DNA from: Parus major
Lineage: Eukaryota > Chordata > Aves > Passeriformes > Paridae
Assembly (NCBI RefSeq): GCF_001522545.3
Contig: NC_031776.1
Coordinates: forward strand, 27,539,634 to 27,603,633
Reading direction: 5' to 3'
DNA: 64,000 bases
In this document: piece after piece, positions 40,001 through 53,300 of the stretch
Layout: the number at the start of each line of letters is the position of its first letter
How positions within the stretch are numbered: the stretch's first letter is position 1
Notes under the pieces: generated by a model
Database searches by the model: none
Told to the model about the DNA's origin: nothing
Seen by the model: only the letters and a program-made list of their open reading frames with translations
Program-made: the position numbers and the translations under genes

Positions 40001-41590
40001 AGGAAGCCATCTGGAAATAATATCAATACCACAATCTATAGGCATCCCTCCAATGCATTAATCAGGTCATTAGAGTTCAATACTGACAGCATCTTTAGGA
40101 ACTGGAAAGGATAAAGCTGTGGTTATAAGGCACAGTGAAGATGGATCCCCAGGGCCCAGTTAGATCTTCCCCTCCTTTTTTCTTTAAAAAGCATACAGCA
40201 TTAGCATTTTGTTCCTCAGTGTTTGGTTTAAATTTCCATTCTGGAGAGCTTCGAAGCTCGAGCAAGGCCTCTCAGTTTGACGCACAAACACAATGGAAAA
40301 TGTCTTCCACCTCACTCCCGTCCTTAAAAGGACATTGAAAAAGTCTGGAGAGAATTAAATGGGGCATGACAATGATTTGGAGACTGAGAAAAATAGATTA
40401 AAAAAATATAAATATATACATTTATGCATATTATAGCCAAAACCCACAAAAAGTTCAGTTTAAGAGGGTTACAAGCTTTCTTATCACACAGAGCAGTACC
40501 TTCAGAGGAAACCCAGCAGTACCAGATGCTAAAGTTATCTCAGAGACATACCAAAACCCAGGGGCTGGAAACTGAAGCCACAGAAATCTAAATTTGAGAA
40601 TGCCTTTCTTCTGAAACATGATGAAAGGTAACAAAGGAGAAAAAAAAAAATAGTAATGAAAAAAAAAGGAGTTACATGAGATTCTGGTCTCCTATCTTTC
40701 TTTCTCAAATGAGAAAAAAATCTGCATCACTTTCTGAGACCTGTTTTAACAACACTTTATTGAGTATGGTACAAGATGAATGAAATGACACACACTTTTG
40801 AAAAGCAAGAGTAAAAGCAGAAGCACAGTCAAACATATCACAGACATGCAGTTTTACCAGTTCAGTACAGATCCCCATTAGAAAAATTATCTATTTATCT
40901 ATCTGTATATATATCATTGCACTAGAAGTAAGCAGCAGTTCATCATCTTGGGAAAAACTCTTTAGGGGCAGTGACAAGGCTTTCCTCAGTGTTTGTACAG
41001 CAAAGTGGAACAACATAACTCCCAGTTTGGTCCTTCTTTTTTACAATTGCTGTACTAGATAACTCCAGCATACAAAAGGGAGCAGTCAGTCCTTGTTCTA
41101 AGTTAACCAGAGCTGTTCCAAATAACAGCATCAAATTCTGATACTGGATCTAAAATCAGGTTTTATTTTTACAAGTTGAGGTTCGATATTTGTGAGACAG
41201 TTCAAAACTTTTCATTTATCCAGGTTTTTTTGTTGGGTTTTTTTTTGTTTGTTTGTTTTGTTCTGTTTCCAGAAATATTTCTCTTTCTCCTACAAGAAAC
41301 TTTGCAAGGCAGTTTTCCCATAAATCACATTCAAACATCTCATTTGAAGAAGAAAGACGGTGAATAACTGTCATCTGGAAGGGGCAAGGTACAGGGAATC
41401 CACGTAGTAAGTTTAAAGCGTTATTTTTATCCATATTTCTTTATTTTTTTCAGGCTACACAATCCCAAAAGTAGCTTGTTTTAGCTTCGTGTCTACTTTA
41501 AAAGCACCTAAAAGTTTTCTTAACCAGCAGAATAGAGCAGGTATGGATAATAAGACATCAGAGTAATTGTAAAAACAGTTTCAGAAGCTG
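34085..41590. other. Non-coding stretch with scattered low-complexity runs
   Basis: No gene is recognised. Local features are a T/G-rich (TTTG)n-like tract at 41221-41265, a short TATC/TATA run near 40890-40915, and two segments (about 35940-36110 and 37320-37430) whose composition resembles conserved non-coding DNA. The 103-codon plus frame at 37824-38135 has no recognised domain. Confidence 0.45.
41221..41265 (+). repeat. T/G-rich (TTTG)n low-complexity tract
   Basis: Runs of T interspersed with GGG and TTTG units. Similar T/G-rich (or complementary A/C-rich) tracts occur near 57410-57460 and 63510-63660. Confidence 0.75.
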
Positions 41591-41600
41591 AATCTCTCAT

Positions 41601-41638
41601 TTCTTTCATTTGAAAGAAATTCTTTCATTTGAAAGAAA
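41601..41638 (+). repeat. Tandem pair of a near-palindromic 19-mer
   Basis: TTCTTTCATTTGAAAGAAA occurs twice in succession without mismatch. Each unit is itself nearly an inverted repeat (TTTCTTTCA ... TGAAAGAAA), so the pair could form small hairpins on either strand. There is no gene context to suggest a role. Confidence 0.9.
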
Positions 41639-41644
41639 TTATTT

Positions 41645-43950
41645 TGGCTTGCCACTTAACTAAGTATATATTTTTGAGCTAATTAATCCAGTTGTATCAA
41701 TACAACTAATATTAAATTTCAAGTATGGAGGGAAAAGATTCACACATTGGAGACTCACAGTGAATTAGGCTAAGAAATTAATGCTCCAAAAATTCTTCAG
41801 TGAGCTCCAGAAATTCTGCATGTGAAGCCTGCAGTTTAAAGATAAGAGTTGAAATATTTGATAATACCGAAACACTGTCATGGGTACATCTGCATTTCTA
41901 AGTGACTATTTTGATTTTTTGGTTTTGATTTTGGCTTTTGTTTCTGGTTCATTAAGTCAAATCTAGGCTAAGTCTGCATTAAGAGTAATGGTAGTATGTT
42001 CAATCACAAGTTCTATTCAGTGACCTCCTAAACTGATTTTAGTTACAGTAAGACAACTTTGCATTCAGACATAAAAACAGAAGATTCACCTTTCTTACTT
42101 TTTTCCAGGCCTCAGAGAAGTCCTTTCAAACTCCTTTCTCTCTGATACTTCTTTGTAAAGTGTTTTGAAACCTAGTGATGAAAGTATTAAGAACTATGTA
42201 TTTGACCATACCACTCATGAAACATTCTATTAGAGATCCTGAAAATAATCCAAATTAAGGAATGTATTGTACAGTTTAAAAATTAATTGAAAGCAATGAA
42301 TTATTATCCCATTGAAATTATCAATACCTAAATATCAGACAAGTGAAGTTTGGCTGCAGTAGCTATATAAACTTACAAATCCAACTGCAAAGTTGGTCTC
42401 TGGATAACAATGAAAATCCTTCTGAAGCCTGGCAGTGAGAACAATACCAGAGCTAAGCCCCTCCACAAAAGATCCTGACAGCCACAGAAATTTCACTTGA
42501 TAAGAAATCACTCAAGAGAATGGATTACTCAGATGCAGGACTGTAAGAAGTCTTCTGTATCATGAAGATCAGTTCCTCTCCATGACAAGAAACTTTCACT
42601 TAGTATAATTTCCTTTGCATGTGTCACAATGAAATGATGAGGCACAGGTTTTCACCACAGATGTTATTTCTGTCAGCTTTGATGAAGAAATTGCTCTGGA
42701 CAATTTCACTTTCATTTTTTTTTGCACTAACTATTGAAATAGAGTTCTCTTATTTTATTATTTAGCTCATCATAAGATGGGGAACTCTTGCAACGCATCA
42801 GTAATCATGATCACCTAGAGACATTTCAGTATATATTTCCAACAGCTTTCTGGTCCAGGAAGAAATGTAGTAGGCTTGAATCCAAGAGTTTCAACAACAA
42901 AGCACAGACACATAGATAGATTTGAAGCAAGACTGGTCCAGCACTCACAGGTTAAGCAAAGGCTCAAACAGATGAACTCTGCATATGTAGGTGTTTCCAT
43001 TTACAGAATGTGAGGCATTCTGTTATTAGCAGGGGACCAGATGTACCTTGGTGGTTTAAAAAAAATAAAATCAAACAAAACCACAAACACTTTAATCCCG
43101 TGGTCAGGGCAAAGAGAAGACAGTGCCTACTTTTATTCACCTACCTAGGTATTGCTGATTAATATTAGCTTCAAGTAGCCAAGCACTATTAATCAACAAT
43201 AACTTGTTTGCATATTTTGTTTCAATGCTGGATTGCATCTGTACAAACAGCCCTTTGAAGTGCATCTGTAGAGAGTAAACACCTGTACTGCTCCTTCAAA
43301 TGCATACACATGCTTTATGGAATAAGGACAATCCTCCAGTAATTGCAGAGGAATGAATATAAACACTCTTGAGCTCTTGTAAACATGTCCACAGAGACTT
43401 CTCATATAACCACAGAGTGTTCTCTTTCAGGTTTTTTTTCATGTCTGCAAAACTGGAAAAGCAAGGCTGTCTTCCTGTTGGATATTTCAAGTGCGTAGGT
43501 TTTGAATTTTATATATAATTTAGTCCAGGATTTCAGGAGTGCAAAGTTTTCATCACCACTGCATATACTATGTGCATGCAAAAGGTAATAACGTATGCAG
43601 ATCCATTAACACTAGAACAGTTTCATACAAAGCTTGTGCCCTTCAGTTTTGATAAATTTAACATTCCACAGAATATTACAGCACTAACTGCTGTACACCA
43701 AGAACACACAAGGGTGTTTAGAAATAATACTAGCCTCTGTGCAAAAGAAAGGGATGATATAATATCATTTTTCTAGATCCATATACAGTTCTCCATTGGA
43801 AAAGAAACTTCTAAATACAGGGACCATCCAAACCAGAGAAAGCTATAAAGGCTACTTTTTAAGTAACGCAAAGAATAACTCTGGGTCACCAAACAAAACC
43901 TATGTACAGTTATTTAAGAAAGAGAATCATGTAAGGATGTGAAAAGAAAA
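41645..43950. other. Non-coding stretch, no gene seen
   Basis: A+T-rich sequence with no recognisable exon, RNA or transposon. Confidence 0.5.
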
Positions 43951-43954
43951 AAGA

Positions 43955-45460
43955 AAGAAAAAGAAAGAGGATACTCAAAAGGAGCAGTTCAAAAGGCAAG
44001 AAGCCTCAGGGAGAGTTAGGAGAGTATTGCAGGGCATAGGTCAGCTCTTAGAAAATGGATTGCTTAAGAAAAGACAGGGGAGCCCATAAAACATGGCAAG
44101 TAAAATGTAAGCAGGAAATTAAAAGGGCTAAAAGACAATCCAAAAATTGCCTGCAAACAAAGATCACCGTGCTAGTAAACAGCTCTTGAAATACATCAAG
44201 GACAGGAAACCAGCTAGGAAAAGAGGTCCAGCTGCTGGATGACAAAGGTGCATAAAGCTCAGGTGGGGATGATACAGTTGTAACAGAGAAGCTCAGTGAA
44301 TTCTTTACATCAGCCTTTACCGATGAAATCTCTGGGGAGATTTCCACACCCAATGCACTCTCTGTTGCAAATCTGGTAGAGAACCAGACCAATCTGAAGT
44401 AAAATCAGGAAATACCAGACCGAACAAGGAAGCTAGATGTTAATAAAGCACTGAGACAAAACAATTTTCACACAAGTTCTCAAGAAACTCAAATATGAAT
44501 TTAAGGACCACTAGCCAAGGTATGTAAACCTTTGTAAAGTCTCTTTGCTTGAGAAACACAGATCCTGCCTGCATAATTCCCAGCTGCAGGAAGGGCTGTG
44601 TAGGGAACCTGGGAACAATCTGGCAGGTCTGAATTAATGTAAGTAGGATAGTGAACATTAGAAATTATAGCACTTCCCAAGCTTTTTAAGATGGAGAGCA
44701 ATCAGCAGTGTAATTCCTGGGGTCAGTGCTGGGACTGGTGTTACTCAGCATATTTATCAATATTAAATGACTGAGGAAAATTTTGGCAGGTAGGCCTTAG
44801 TGTAGTAATTCCTCAAGGCAATATCAATTCTTAATGTTCCTAGTTGGAAGCCAGAGCCTTCCTTGGCAGTTCTCTGACACCTTTGGTTCAGTGTTCAATA
44901 GTAGTCAAAAAAAGCCAGCAGTATCATTGGAATCCTCAGAAAAAGAGGAACGCAGGACATTTCTGCCACTCCTCACAGTCTGAGCACTCCCACAGCTCTC
45001 CACACACCAAGGAGGACATTACCAAGGTGTCAAAAAGGGCAACCAGATGGAAACAGAGATACTAAAAAGGCTGGGAGTCCTCAGTTCAGAAAGAAGGCAT
45101 CTGTAGTGGGTGTAACCAGGTATAACAAAAAACCCATGAGCTACTAAATGAAGACCAGTTGTTTACCCAACCCTACAAAACTACAGCAAGGCAGCACTCA
45201 CTGCAACCAATTCATTTAAATAGAAAGGACATGTTTATCCAGCAGGTTACAAGCTTCTGGAACTTGCTGTCACGCAAGACTCTGAAGGCAAAGGATGTTC
45301 ATGGGTTCAAAAAGGGATTAAACAAACTCTAGTCAACAGGTCCATAAATAGACACTTAAACAACTAAATAGGTACATATCCTCTAATATCCTTAGCAGAA
45401 GAGCTGTGGAAACTGAGATATGTGGAGAGAAATGGATCTCAAGAAACAGCTCTTGGAGGT
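43955..45460 (+). mobile_element. Decayed internal and 3' part of an old CR1-clade LINE (ORF2 remnant)
   Basis: Several blocks of CR1-type ORF2 lie in the right order on the plus strand, in different frames and with stops. Around 44020-44400 is linker-like sequence containing the peptide EKLSEFFTSAFTDE (compare the NAFFASVFT-type motif ahead of the reverse transcriptase). At about 44717-44769 comes SVLGLVLLSIFINI, matching the GSVLGPVLFNIFINDL motif of the RT palm. At 44930-45100 is sequence like GTGTCAAAAAGGGCAACCAG, followed by KRLGVLSSERRH (compare RLxELGLFSLEKRR). At 45231-45330 the reading FIQQVTSFWNLLSRK, then GFKKGLNK, matches the C-terminal FTQRVxxxWNxLPxxV ... FKxxLDK. The endonuclease and the central RT catalytic region are missing or unrecognisable. 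It is a dead, unusually long (about 1.5 kb) fossil for this window. Confidence 0.75.
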
Positions 45461-45469
45461 TCTCCTGGG

Positions 45470-46600
45470 CTAACTGAAACACTGAGGCAATTCTAACGTT
45501 ACGAATTTTTTTAAGTTGACTTAGCTTTCATACCACTTCCTGAGGATCAGCAATGATCCCAACAAAAGAGCAAGGTGATAGAAAGCAAACAAATGCATTA
45601 CCCGTCATGAAAGGGGCGAGAATGGGACAGGGACAGACACAACCAGCAGAGAAAAGGAAATGAAACAATTTAGACCAGTTACAGGTGCGAGAACTTCTCT
45701 TTTAACACTCTTCCCCTGAAAACACCTTTAATATCTGTACACACCGTACAGTAAGTAATTATTTACTCACCCAATTTAATTTTTCATCAAAGTTTCATTT
45801 TAGAAGTATTTTTTACATTAACACCATCTTTGAAGACAGTAAGTTATTTATAGCTCTAAAAATGCAATCAGCAAGGCTGTATTTCCTGTCTGGTAAGTGA
45901 AATATAAGTTTGGACAAAAGAGAAAAAAACCTTACAAGAAATGCAATTACAGCAAGTTTGTTTTCAAGGCAATAAATCCGTTGTTTTAATGTTCAATTTA
46001 CTTCATTATCTTGTTACTCATACAATTTTAAAAAATATTTTTGTTTGGCCTTTGGGGAAAAAGATTCTGTGCTACACAGATAAAAACTAACAAAGTTTGA
46101 CAAAGTTCTCTTATTCCTGCCCTTGACACAGTCTGTCTCAAAACCTTACACTTGCAATAAAACCAGCTAGAAAGGAACTAGCACTGGAATGTTCACCACA
46201 GAAATCATGACAGTCATGAACACACATGAAATATCACACATTTTTCTCCTTTGCCATTCAGTGAGAAGTAGGCTTGTTACTCCAGACCCCTACTCCAATA
46301 TCAATAGCCATACATTACTAATACAATATATCTGTATTATAGGTGTGTATACATATAATAAACCCACAGAATCCTGCAGGGCTCATGAAGTGATGAGGAA
46401 GTTCAAAGCAGGTCACCTCAGCAAAGTGCAATATAATGTAAAATCAATATAACACCAGTACTAAAACTGATTTAAACATTCATGTTTACTTTCACCCTCT
46501 CAGACAAAGAAAAAAGTAAAAAGAGGTAAAGCATCTGCAGTTAGAGAATCCTACATTAAGGTCAATAGCACACGTGGAGAATGGCACAAGGTCCACACTA
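45470..46600. other. Non-coding stretch, no gene seen
   Basis: A+T-rich unique-looking sequence with no recognisable element. Confidence 0.5.
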
Positions 46601-46606
46601 TTTTAC

Positions 46607-46782
46607 CTGGAGAGCCATCTGACCATGTCTGACTGTCCTTGCTGGTGAGACGCTTGCAAGTCTTTAACTTTTGTAACCTCGTTTTCTGGGCTGTCACTGT
46701 GCTCCCGTCAGGAGGTGAGCCTCCACTTCTGCTCAGGCTAACCAGAAGCACATCAACATCCACAGCTATAGCTTGGAAATAC
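46607..46782 (-). CDS. Candidate internal exon, unrecognised (58 full codons)
   Basis: On the minus strand a fully open 176-base segment is bounded by a modest pyrimidine-rich AG acceptor (ATTCCTTTTCCAAG) and a GT donor (CTCTCCAG/GTAAAA). The frame implied is one base, 58 codons, one base. The peptide begins YFQAIAVDVDVLLVSLSRSG and includes a basic stretch (KTRLQKLKTCKRLTSKDS). Its composition is more protein-like than the surrounding chance frames, but I do not recognise a domain or homologue. It lies about 7.5 kb downstream, in minus-strand sense, of the CpG island at 54.3 kb. An alternative is a 5' UTR exon with an ATG near its end (GACATGG context), an antisense non-coding exon, or simply a chance open frame. 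The outer limits come only from the splice dinucleotides. Confidence 0.25.
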
Positions 46783-47009
46783 CTTGGAAAAGGAATATAA
46801 CTGAGCTCTGTATTAGGGAAGAACTAAATAGATTGAGTGGGAGCTCAATACTTTATTGGCATCTGAGGTGAGCTTGATAAAGGCACAATTCCAGGTAAAT
46901 TGAAAGAGCAGTGATCCTTCTGAGTTCAGAAGCATTTTAAGCAAACACATGAAACTGATTTTTAGTCTGCACAAGATGGGATTGTATGATCAACAATTAG
47001 CCCAGTGCC

Positions 47010-47345
47010 CATGTTCAGGCTGACTTTAGCATGTAACTTGAGCAAAGTTCCCCATTGGTTGCAATAAAGCCCTGGTCCCACAGGCCGGGGCTGAGGTAAA
47101 ATGGCGGGAAGCACTTCGAAGCAGGTGAGGCAGGAGGTGAGGCCTGCACAGCAGTGCTCCTGCCTCCCCACCGTGAGGGGATTCCCTCGGGGATAGCGGC
47201 TGCCATCCCACAGACACACCTGCAGGAACATCCTGAGCAGCGCTGAGGGAGTAGGGAATGCAAATCCTGCCCCTCCCTTGGGAATGCTGGAGCTCAAGAC
47301 TTCCCAAACCCACCGCCTCTTCCATTCAAATGTGCTCGCTCTGCT
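47010..47345. other. Locally G+C-rich segment, nature unknown
   Basis: About 330 bases stand out with roughly 55-60% G+C against a background near 40%. Only about ten CpGs are present by eye, so it is not a classical CpG island. A 179-codon minus-strand frame (46962-47501) spans it together with two overlapping minus frames, as expected for G+C-rich DNA with few stops. Its first third is a run of hydrophobic residues from a purine-rich plus-strand tract. No domain, CR1 or LTR signature is recognised. It could be a diverged repeat or a conserved regulatory block. Confidence 0.35.
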
Positions 47346-47349
47346 CACA

Positions 47350-50300
47350 AGCACAGACGCTTTCACAGCAACATGAAAAACTGCTGTACTGCAAAGGAAC
47401 AGGAAAATGAGTAGGAAGAAGAAAGGGAAATGTAGGAGAAAATAAAACAAACCTTCTTTCACCACTCCCTTGTCTGAGAGAAAGAGGTAGCCAGCATGCA
47501 CAGGCTCACAAGTTGAGATCTCTTCTTAAAAAATCTGTAGGGTACATGCTCAGATATTTGTCTGTCTCTTTATATAGAGTTCAGTTAGCACAAAATGCCT
47601 CTAGCTGGTTTCAAGTTACAGCCAAGGGAAGTAGTACCATAAAATTCCTCATAGCCACCCAAACCATTACTCTTGTATTTTCTTCCATGTGGGGTCATCA
47701 CACCCCCTCTGGAAAGCTTAGAGGTATGATACCACTGCGGGCCTCTTCAGAGAGAGCCTGACAATGGTGTATTATGAGGCTTGTTGTAACATCCTTTCAA
47801 AATTCTTAAGGTCCAGTGGTTTAGAGAAGAGGGTCTTTTGTGTCTGCTGTCAGTTCCAGGAAGCTCCTGTCACTGGCATGGAGACTGCATATGGAAAAGA
47901 GCTGCTAAATAGACCAGTTAAAAGAATATAGGCCCAGTTTTGCTCCCACGTCACTGAAAACCATGAATGGTGCAACTCTGTTGAGGTCAGAGGAACTGCA
48001 CTGCTGTGATGTTGGGGGTGAGACACCAGCTGTTGTTTCCAAGCCAGGACTCCCTCTGCGATGCTCTCTCAGGCTCTGCCCAAGATACACCCCCGAGGCC
48101 ACCACGACCACAATGTCAGCTCTCAAACACCAGCAGCAGCCTCTGTGCCGGCAGCGCTCCCCAGTCTAACCCACACCAGCTCTGCTGTAAAACTTACCCT
48201 GCACAGAACAGAAGAGGTTTCTCACCTCTAAAACCAGGCTGGACTTGAACAAGTGATGAGTTAGTAACGCTTTCAGTGTTACTGACTTAATGAAGCACTG
48301 ACTTAATACCTTCCTCTTCTTCCACCAAAGGGAAGCTTACGATTCTAAAAGATCTGAGGTAAATAATCTAAGTAAAGCAGGCCATTCTTGACAAATTTCT
48401 CTTTTCTGTGTATTTTAAACACAGCTTGCTTATTGCTTTTGGTTTTTAACTTCCCTTTTGATACAATCAACAGTGTTAAAACACACAGTGTATGTCTGAC
48501 CTGGACTTTGTAATTGCTTCTTGCAGAACATGCCCTCATACTTTATTCTTTTCATCCAGTCAGATTTAATCTTTGTCCAGGAGAGATGGTCAGTATTTTG
48601 GTTCTGAGGGGTTTTTTTAAATTTGTTTTTTAATGACATTTATTCCAATTACATGATATAAAACATATGAATGAAAAAACCCTTTAATTCAGTATTTAAC
48701 AAACTACTTACACCATTAAAAAAGAATTAATGGAATCATATATTTCTTCCATTAGGAGACAAGCAACTTCAAAATAGTCAATACTGCCAAAAAATATTAG
48801 GCAACTACATGCATTCTATAATGAGGTATTAAAACAGACATCTTGGTTACTATTTGCACTGCACATTCACATAGTAAGTTAAATTGTGACTGTCATTTAG
48901 GAGATATGGAAAAATCTCACACCCCTGTCTCACCTTGTTTGCCTATTGTTTTACACTGGAAGTGTTCATCAGTTTATAGAATTTAGAGAAAGCAACATCA
49001 CCTTGAAATCAAGTGCAACAATGCCCTGTTCGGAACACAGAGCTGGGAGCTCTAGTTCCTCTGGCCCATGCTGCCTGCAAAACACAGCTCTTACAGGCCT
49101 CTGCAGCAAACAGGAAACTTGCAGTACTTCCAGACAGATAAGAAAAGCTAAAACTGGGATCCTTTCATTATTTTGAATATCTCAGAGTGCCTGTGCCATA
49201 CTGGGTACTACTGTGTCTCCCAAGTCCTCTTTGTAAGAGTATTTGCAACTCAGTCCTTGGTCTCCCCATTACTCATTCATCCTTTTACATTTTGCTGAGG
49301 TTAACAATCAGGATAGTGATTTTTGCTGCTTAGCAGTGGTTCCCTCTGAAAGCTGGATTATACTGGTTTAAACAGTATATAAAAGGTCTCCGGGTGAAAC
49401 TACAGGCTTGGTGATGAGATTATCCTTCACTACACAGTTCCAGTATCCTTTTTGAGTACATTTTTTTTGTTCAGATATCATCCTGCCATGCTGCAAATAC
49501 CTCATATCACAGGATTGCTGAATAAAAACAGAAAAAAAACAGTAAAACTCAGAATAATGATTTTAACCTGCTGTGCAATAATTGGAAATAAACTACAGTG
49601 AGTGTGTAAAATAGCACACACCATCACTCACTTTCCACAGCCAGGATGTCTGTGGATTCTCAGCAATTTATCACATTTCACAAGAAGCAGCAGCAAGTGA
49701 CGCACGGGACTGGCAAGTAGAGCAAGTCATTTCTTCTCCCACAGGTTAGATCTTCTACTTTCACACGGAATTTATGGTCTGTTAGAACCTTTTTGTGATG
49801 AATAACTAAAAACATCCCTCTGTGACAGTTCTGTATCCTGTCACACACTGGCTGCATCACAAGCCCTAAAAATGCCTTTGGTACCATGGAACCTATGCAT
49901 ACAAAACAGCACTTCAGTCTGAAGAATTAATATGCTGTCAGCTGGTCGTGTTTTTTGGCAAGTGAGTGGATTTAATCCAATTACAGCAAAGGTGATGAGG
50001 TCAAGCTGACTCTCAGTAAAGAATTACCAGAAAGACTATCCTCAAAACAGAAGACACTGCAGCTTGCTAGACATGCTGTAGTGAAGTTTAGCAATGCTCA
50101 GACTTGTTATAACAAAGGTAAGTGCCAAGAAACTGCTTAGTGCCAGCAAACAGAAGAGGAAAGGGATTCAGCAAGAACACACTTTGTAAAGCACACTGTA
50201 ATCCTAAGCACTTAATTGCCTTTGGCAAGAGCTGCATCCCATTGCTCTCTCAGAAGTTGTTTTATCTGCAACTTGATGCTCACAGCTACAAAGATGAATG

Positions 50301-53300
50301 GAGTGGGGGAGGAGAAGAAACTGGGGGAACTAGTGAAAGAACTACAGTTACCAGTTTGTCTCTGGTGAACTACCAAAGCAAAATATAAAAATTACTGCTA
50401 TGTGCAAAGCCTGATCTGCATATCCAATGACTCTCATAGAAGAAAATGAAACCAACTCTCCTCCAGGTCCTTTGAATCACTTACAGAAGCAGAGAAATTT
50501 GTTGTGGAGTTACACACCTGTATTTATATTTTGCTATTTACATATGACTGGTCTCACTTTCAGTCATTCTCATTGAATCCATATAGGTCAGTGTGAATTT
50601 GAAGGTGTAGACAAAGTTTGTTTCTTTTCCCTGATTATAATGCAGCATTCACAAATATTTTACAATATGTTAATCCCAACTCATTGTTCCCACATAAATA
50701 GAAGACTCAAAAGTAAATAATGTACCAAGCCTCTTTAATTAAATAAGGAGTTTGGGGGAGGAGTTTCTGCAGACTCTTTTAAATCTTAAAGCCTGCCAAC
50801 TGGATGAACAAAAGGTAGATTAGGCTCACATGATAAATCCCAGAAAACCTGAAAAGCCTTTGTTAATAAGTCACTAAGGGAATTTTTCTTTTTCCCCTAG
50901 AATTTCTGCTCACCAGAAGTGAGTTAAGATTATTCAAGCAGGTTTGGTTTCCAGCAGCATTAAATGGGTATATGCCTCATGGAGCTCTAATCTCCTCATT
51001 TCTATAGAGCTCAATTCTCCTTTCATTCCTATTAAAGCAGAACCAGTTATTCCTAGCTTTTATAGAGGGAGCAGCTGCTGAAAGTTCAGACGCAAAAAAA
51101 GTTTATGAAATTAGTTAAGATTCCCACAAAAACTAAACTGGAATTCTAGATCAGCTTTAATAGCAACAACAAAAACAGGAATATAGATGTATTTTCATTT
51201 CACTTTGGCATTTCTTTCGTGTAGCAGGTTGCTAATGAGCCTTTTAAGTTTCCATTCAAAAGTTAGTGTTCAGTAGCTTGTTCACAGAGCCAAATGACAT
51301 GTTAGTCTGGCAATTAGTTTACTCTTCTGTTTGTAGAGAGGCTTAATGAAAACATTATTAGAGACAGACCTTGCTGTAGCACACTCAATAATTGCTCAAA
51401 AAAACCCACAGATTTCAGCAAAACCCATACTGTAAAAGACACAGATTTTAGGAAAACCCAGACAGCAAAGATGACATTTAAAGCTATGCTAAATTTAAAA
51501 AAAAACCCGAGTCCATCCTACCTGGAACCATCTGGCTTCACTAATTAATCCTTTTCAGCACTATAGATTAATCATATCTTCTCTGCATCCAGTGCTAAAA
51601 TCCAAACAACATATGTAGCCCTAATGTACATCATGGACACATTCCCTTCAGTGGGATGAAGGCAGCTGTACAAAGCTTGCTAAGATGCTGTTTGATATAG
51701 TGGATGCCACAGGAAAAGTTTAAAAAGTCTACTGCAGCAGGTGCAGCAACATGTTTCTAGAGCCATGAGAGAAAGCATCATTTGACCTTATATGGGAGGG
51801 TATTAAAAAAAAAAAAAAAGAGTAATTAAGCATCAAGGAGAGAAGAGTGTGTTAATCAGCCAAGGCAAGAAAAAATTACCTTCACTACTCCTAACTCATA
51901 CCTGTGGAATAAAGTTTGGAAAAGCTATTGAGTACAGCTCCAAACACAGCAAAAGCAAACCACAGCATGTTTTATTATGTACTTGACAAGTTTATGAATG
52001 AAAGGAGATGAGTCTGTCTGTAAAACCAGGATCACTTCCAACCCATGCTCAGACCTAAATTCAAGCTACCTAGAAGAGTCCAGCAACCACAGACTGTGGC
52101 TACCAGGTCTCCAGAGTCTAACCAGAAACTTCAGCCATCTCCTTACATGGCTCTCAAATAGAGCTTCTGAGCACATTTTCTGGATTTCGACATCCACAGC
52201 TTTAAGGCACAGCATTTGGAGCAGTTCTGAACTCTATTTATATCTGCATTTTGTTTCAGGAAGGCTCTGAAAGTAATTTGTAGCTGTTGGTTTATAGTGT
52301 TTCTAAGTACAGTGTATTTGGCCTGTGTAAGGATATTGGTATGGATTTTGATTGACTGTAAAAATCGGATCATCGCCCAGAGGAAGTCCTAATGAACTTA
52401 AAGGAGGAGCCAGGGAGAACAGAAAACATGAAACAGACCAAAAACTGGTGAAAAATTATGCGTCTCTTATATTTAACCTAAGCCAATGGCAGTATGTAAT
52501 CCCAGCTTATTTCAGACTTTATAAATTCCTTTTCAGCATCATACAAGCAAACTAACAGAACTTCACTGAATTATTTCCTTCGTTCTCCTTTGCACCATGC
52601 AGCAGGGCAACTAAAGCTATGGATGCATGCCTGCAACAGCAGAGTATCTGATTTATAACCTTCTTTGCAGCAGACCTTTTAAGACTTCCCTACAAGACCA
52701 ATAAAAATGGGGTCAGTGATATTAACTGGTGTGAGCCTCCCGTGTTTATATAAAATTCTAGCTGCGGTGTTTATTAAACCAGGAATTTCCTTTCTGCTTA
52801 TGTCCATCTAAAAAAGTTAAAAGCCATTAATAGGTCACACACCAGCACAGGACATCCTGCCTATCATTCTAGTGGCTGGTACTCTGGTAGCAAACATTCT
52901 CCTTCTACAACCAACAAAGTCACTCCAGGTACTTTTGGAGTTAAAACACTTGTCCTGTAGCATTCATTTGCAGAAGGCTAAGGATGGGTGTAACATTTGT
53001 GTATTATGAAAATGTGTTATCATGAGCACTTTGTTACAAACTGCAGAGCACACAGTGACCAGCTACAGAAGGACAGTATCACTTGAGGAAACAGAAAATA
53101 CTGGGTATGTGCCAGATGAAAATTAACTATTCAGTTATTAGTAAATATAATTTTGGTTTAAAAACAGAAGGCTCCTAGAATGCACTCCTAGAACCTAGTT
53201 CCAGGAACATCTCAGCAAATCTATAGTTGCACAGGAAGACACATATCATGTTCTTCAAATAATGATGCAAGTCATTAGCAGAATAAAATAAAATAAAGAT

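Noticed and set aside
44048..44392. 114-codon minus-strand frame
   Set aside because: It is the antisense of the decayed CR1 ORF2.
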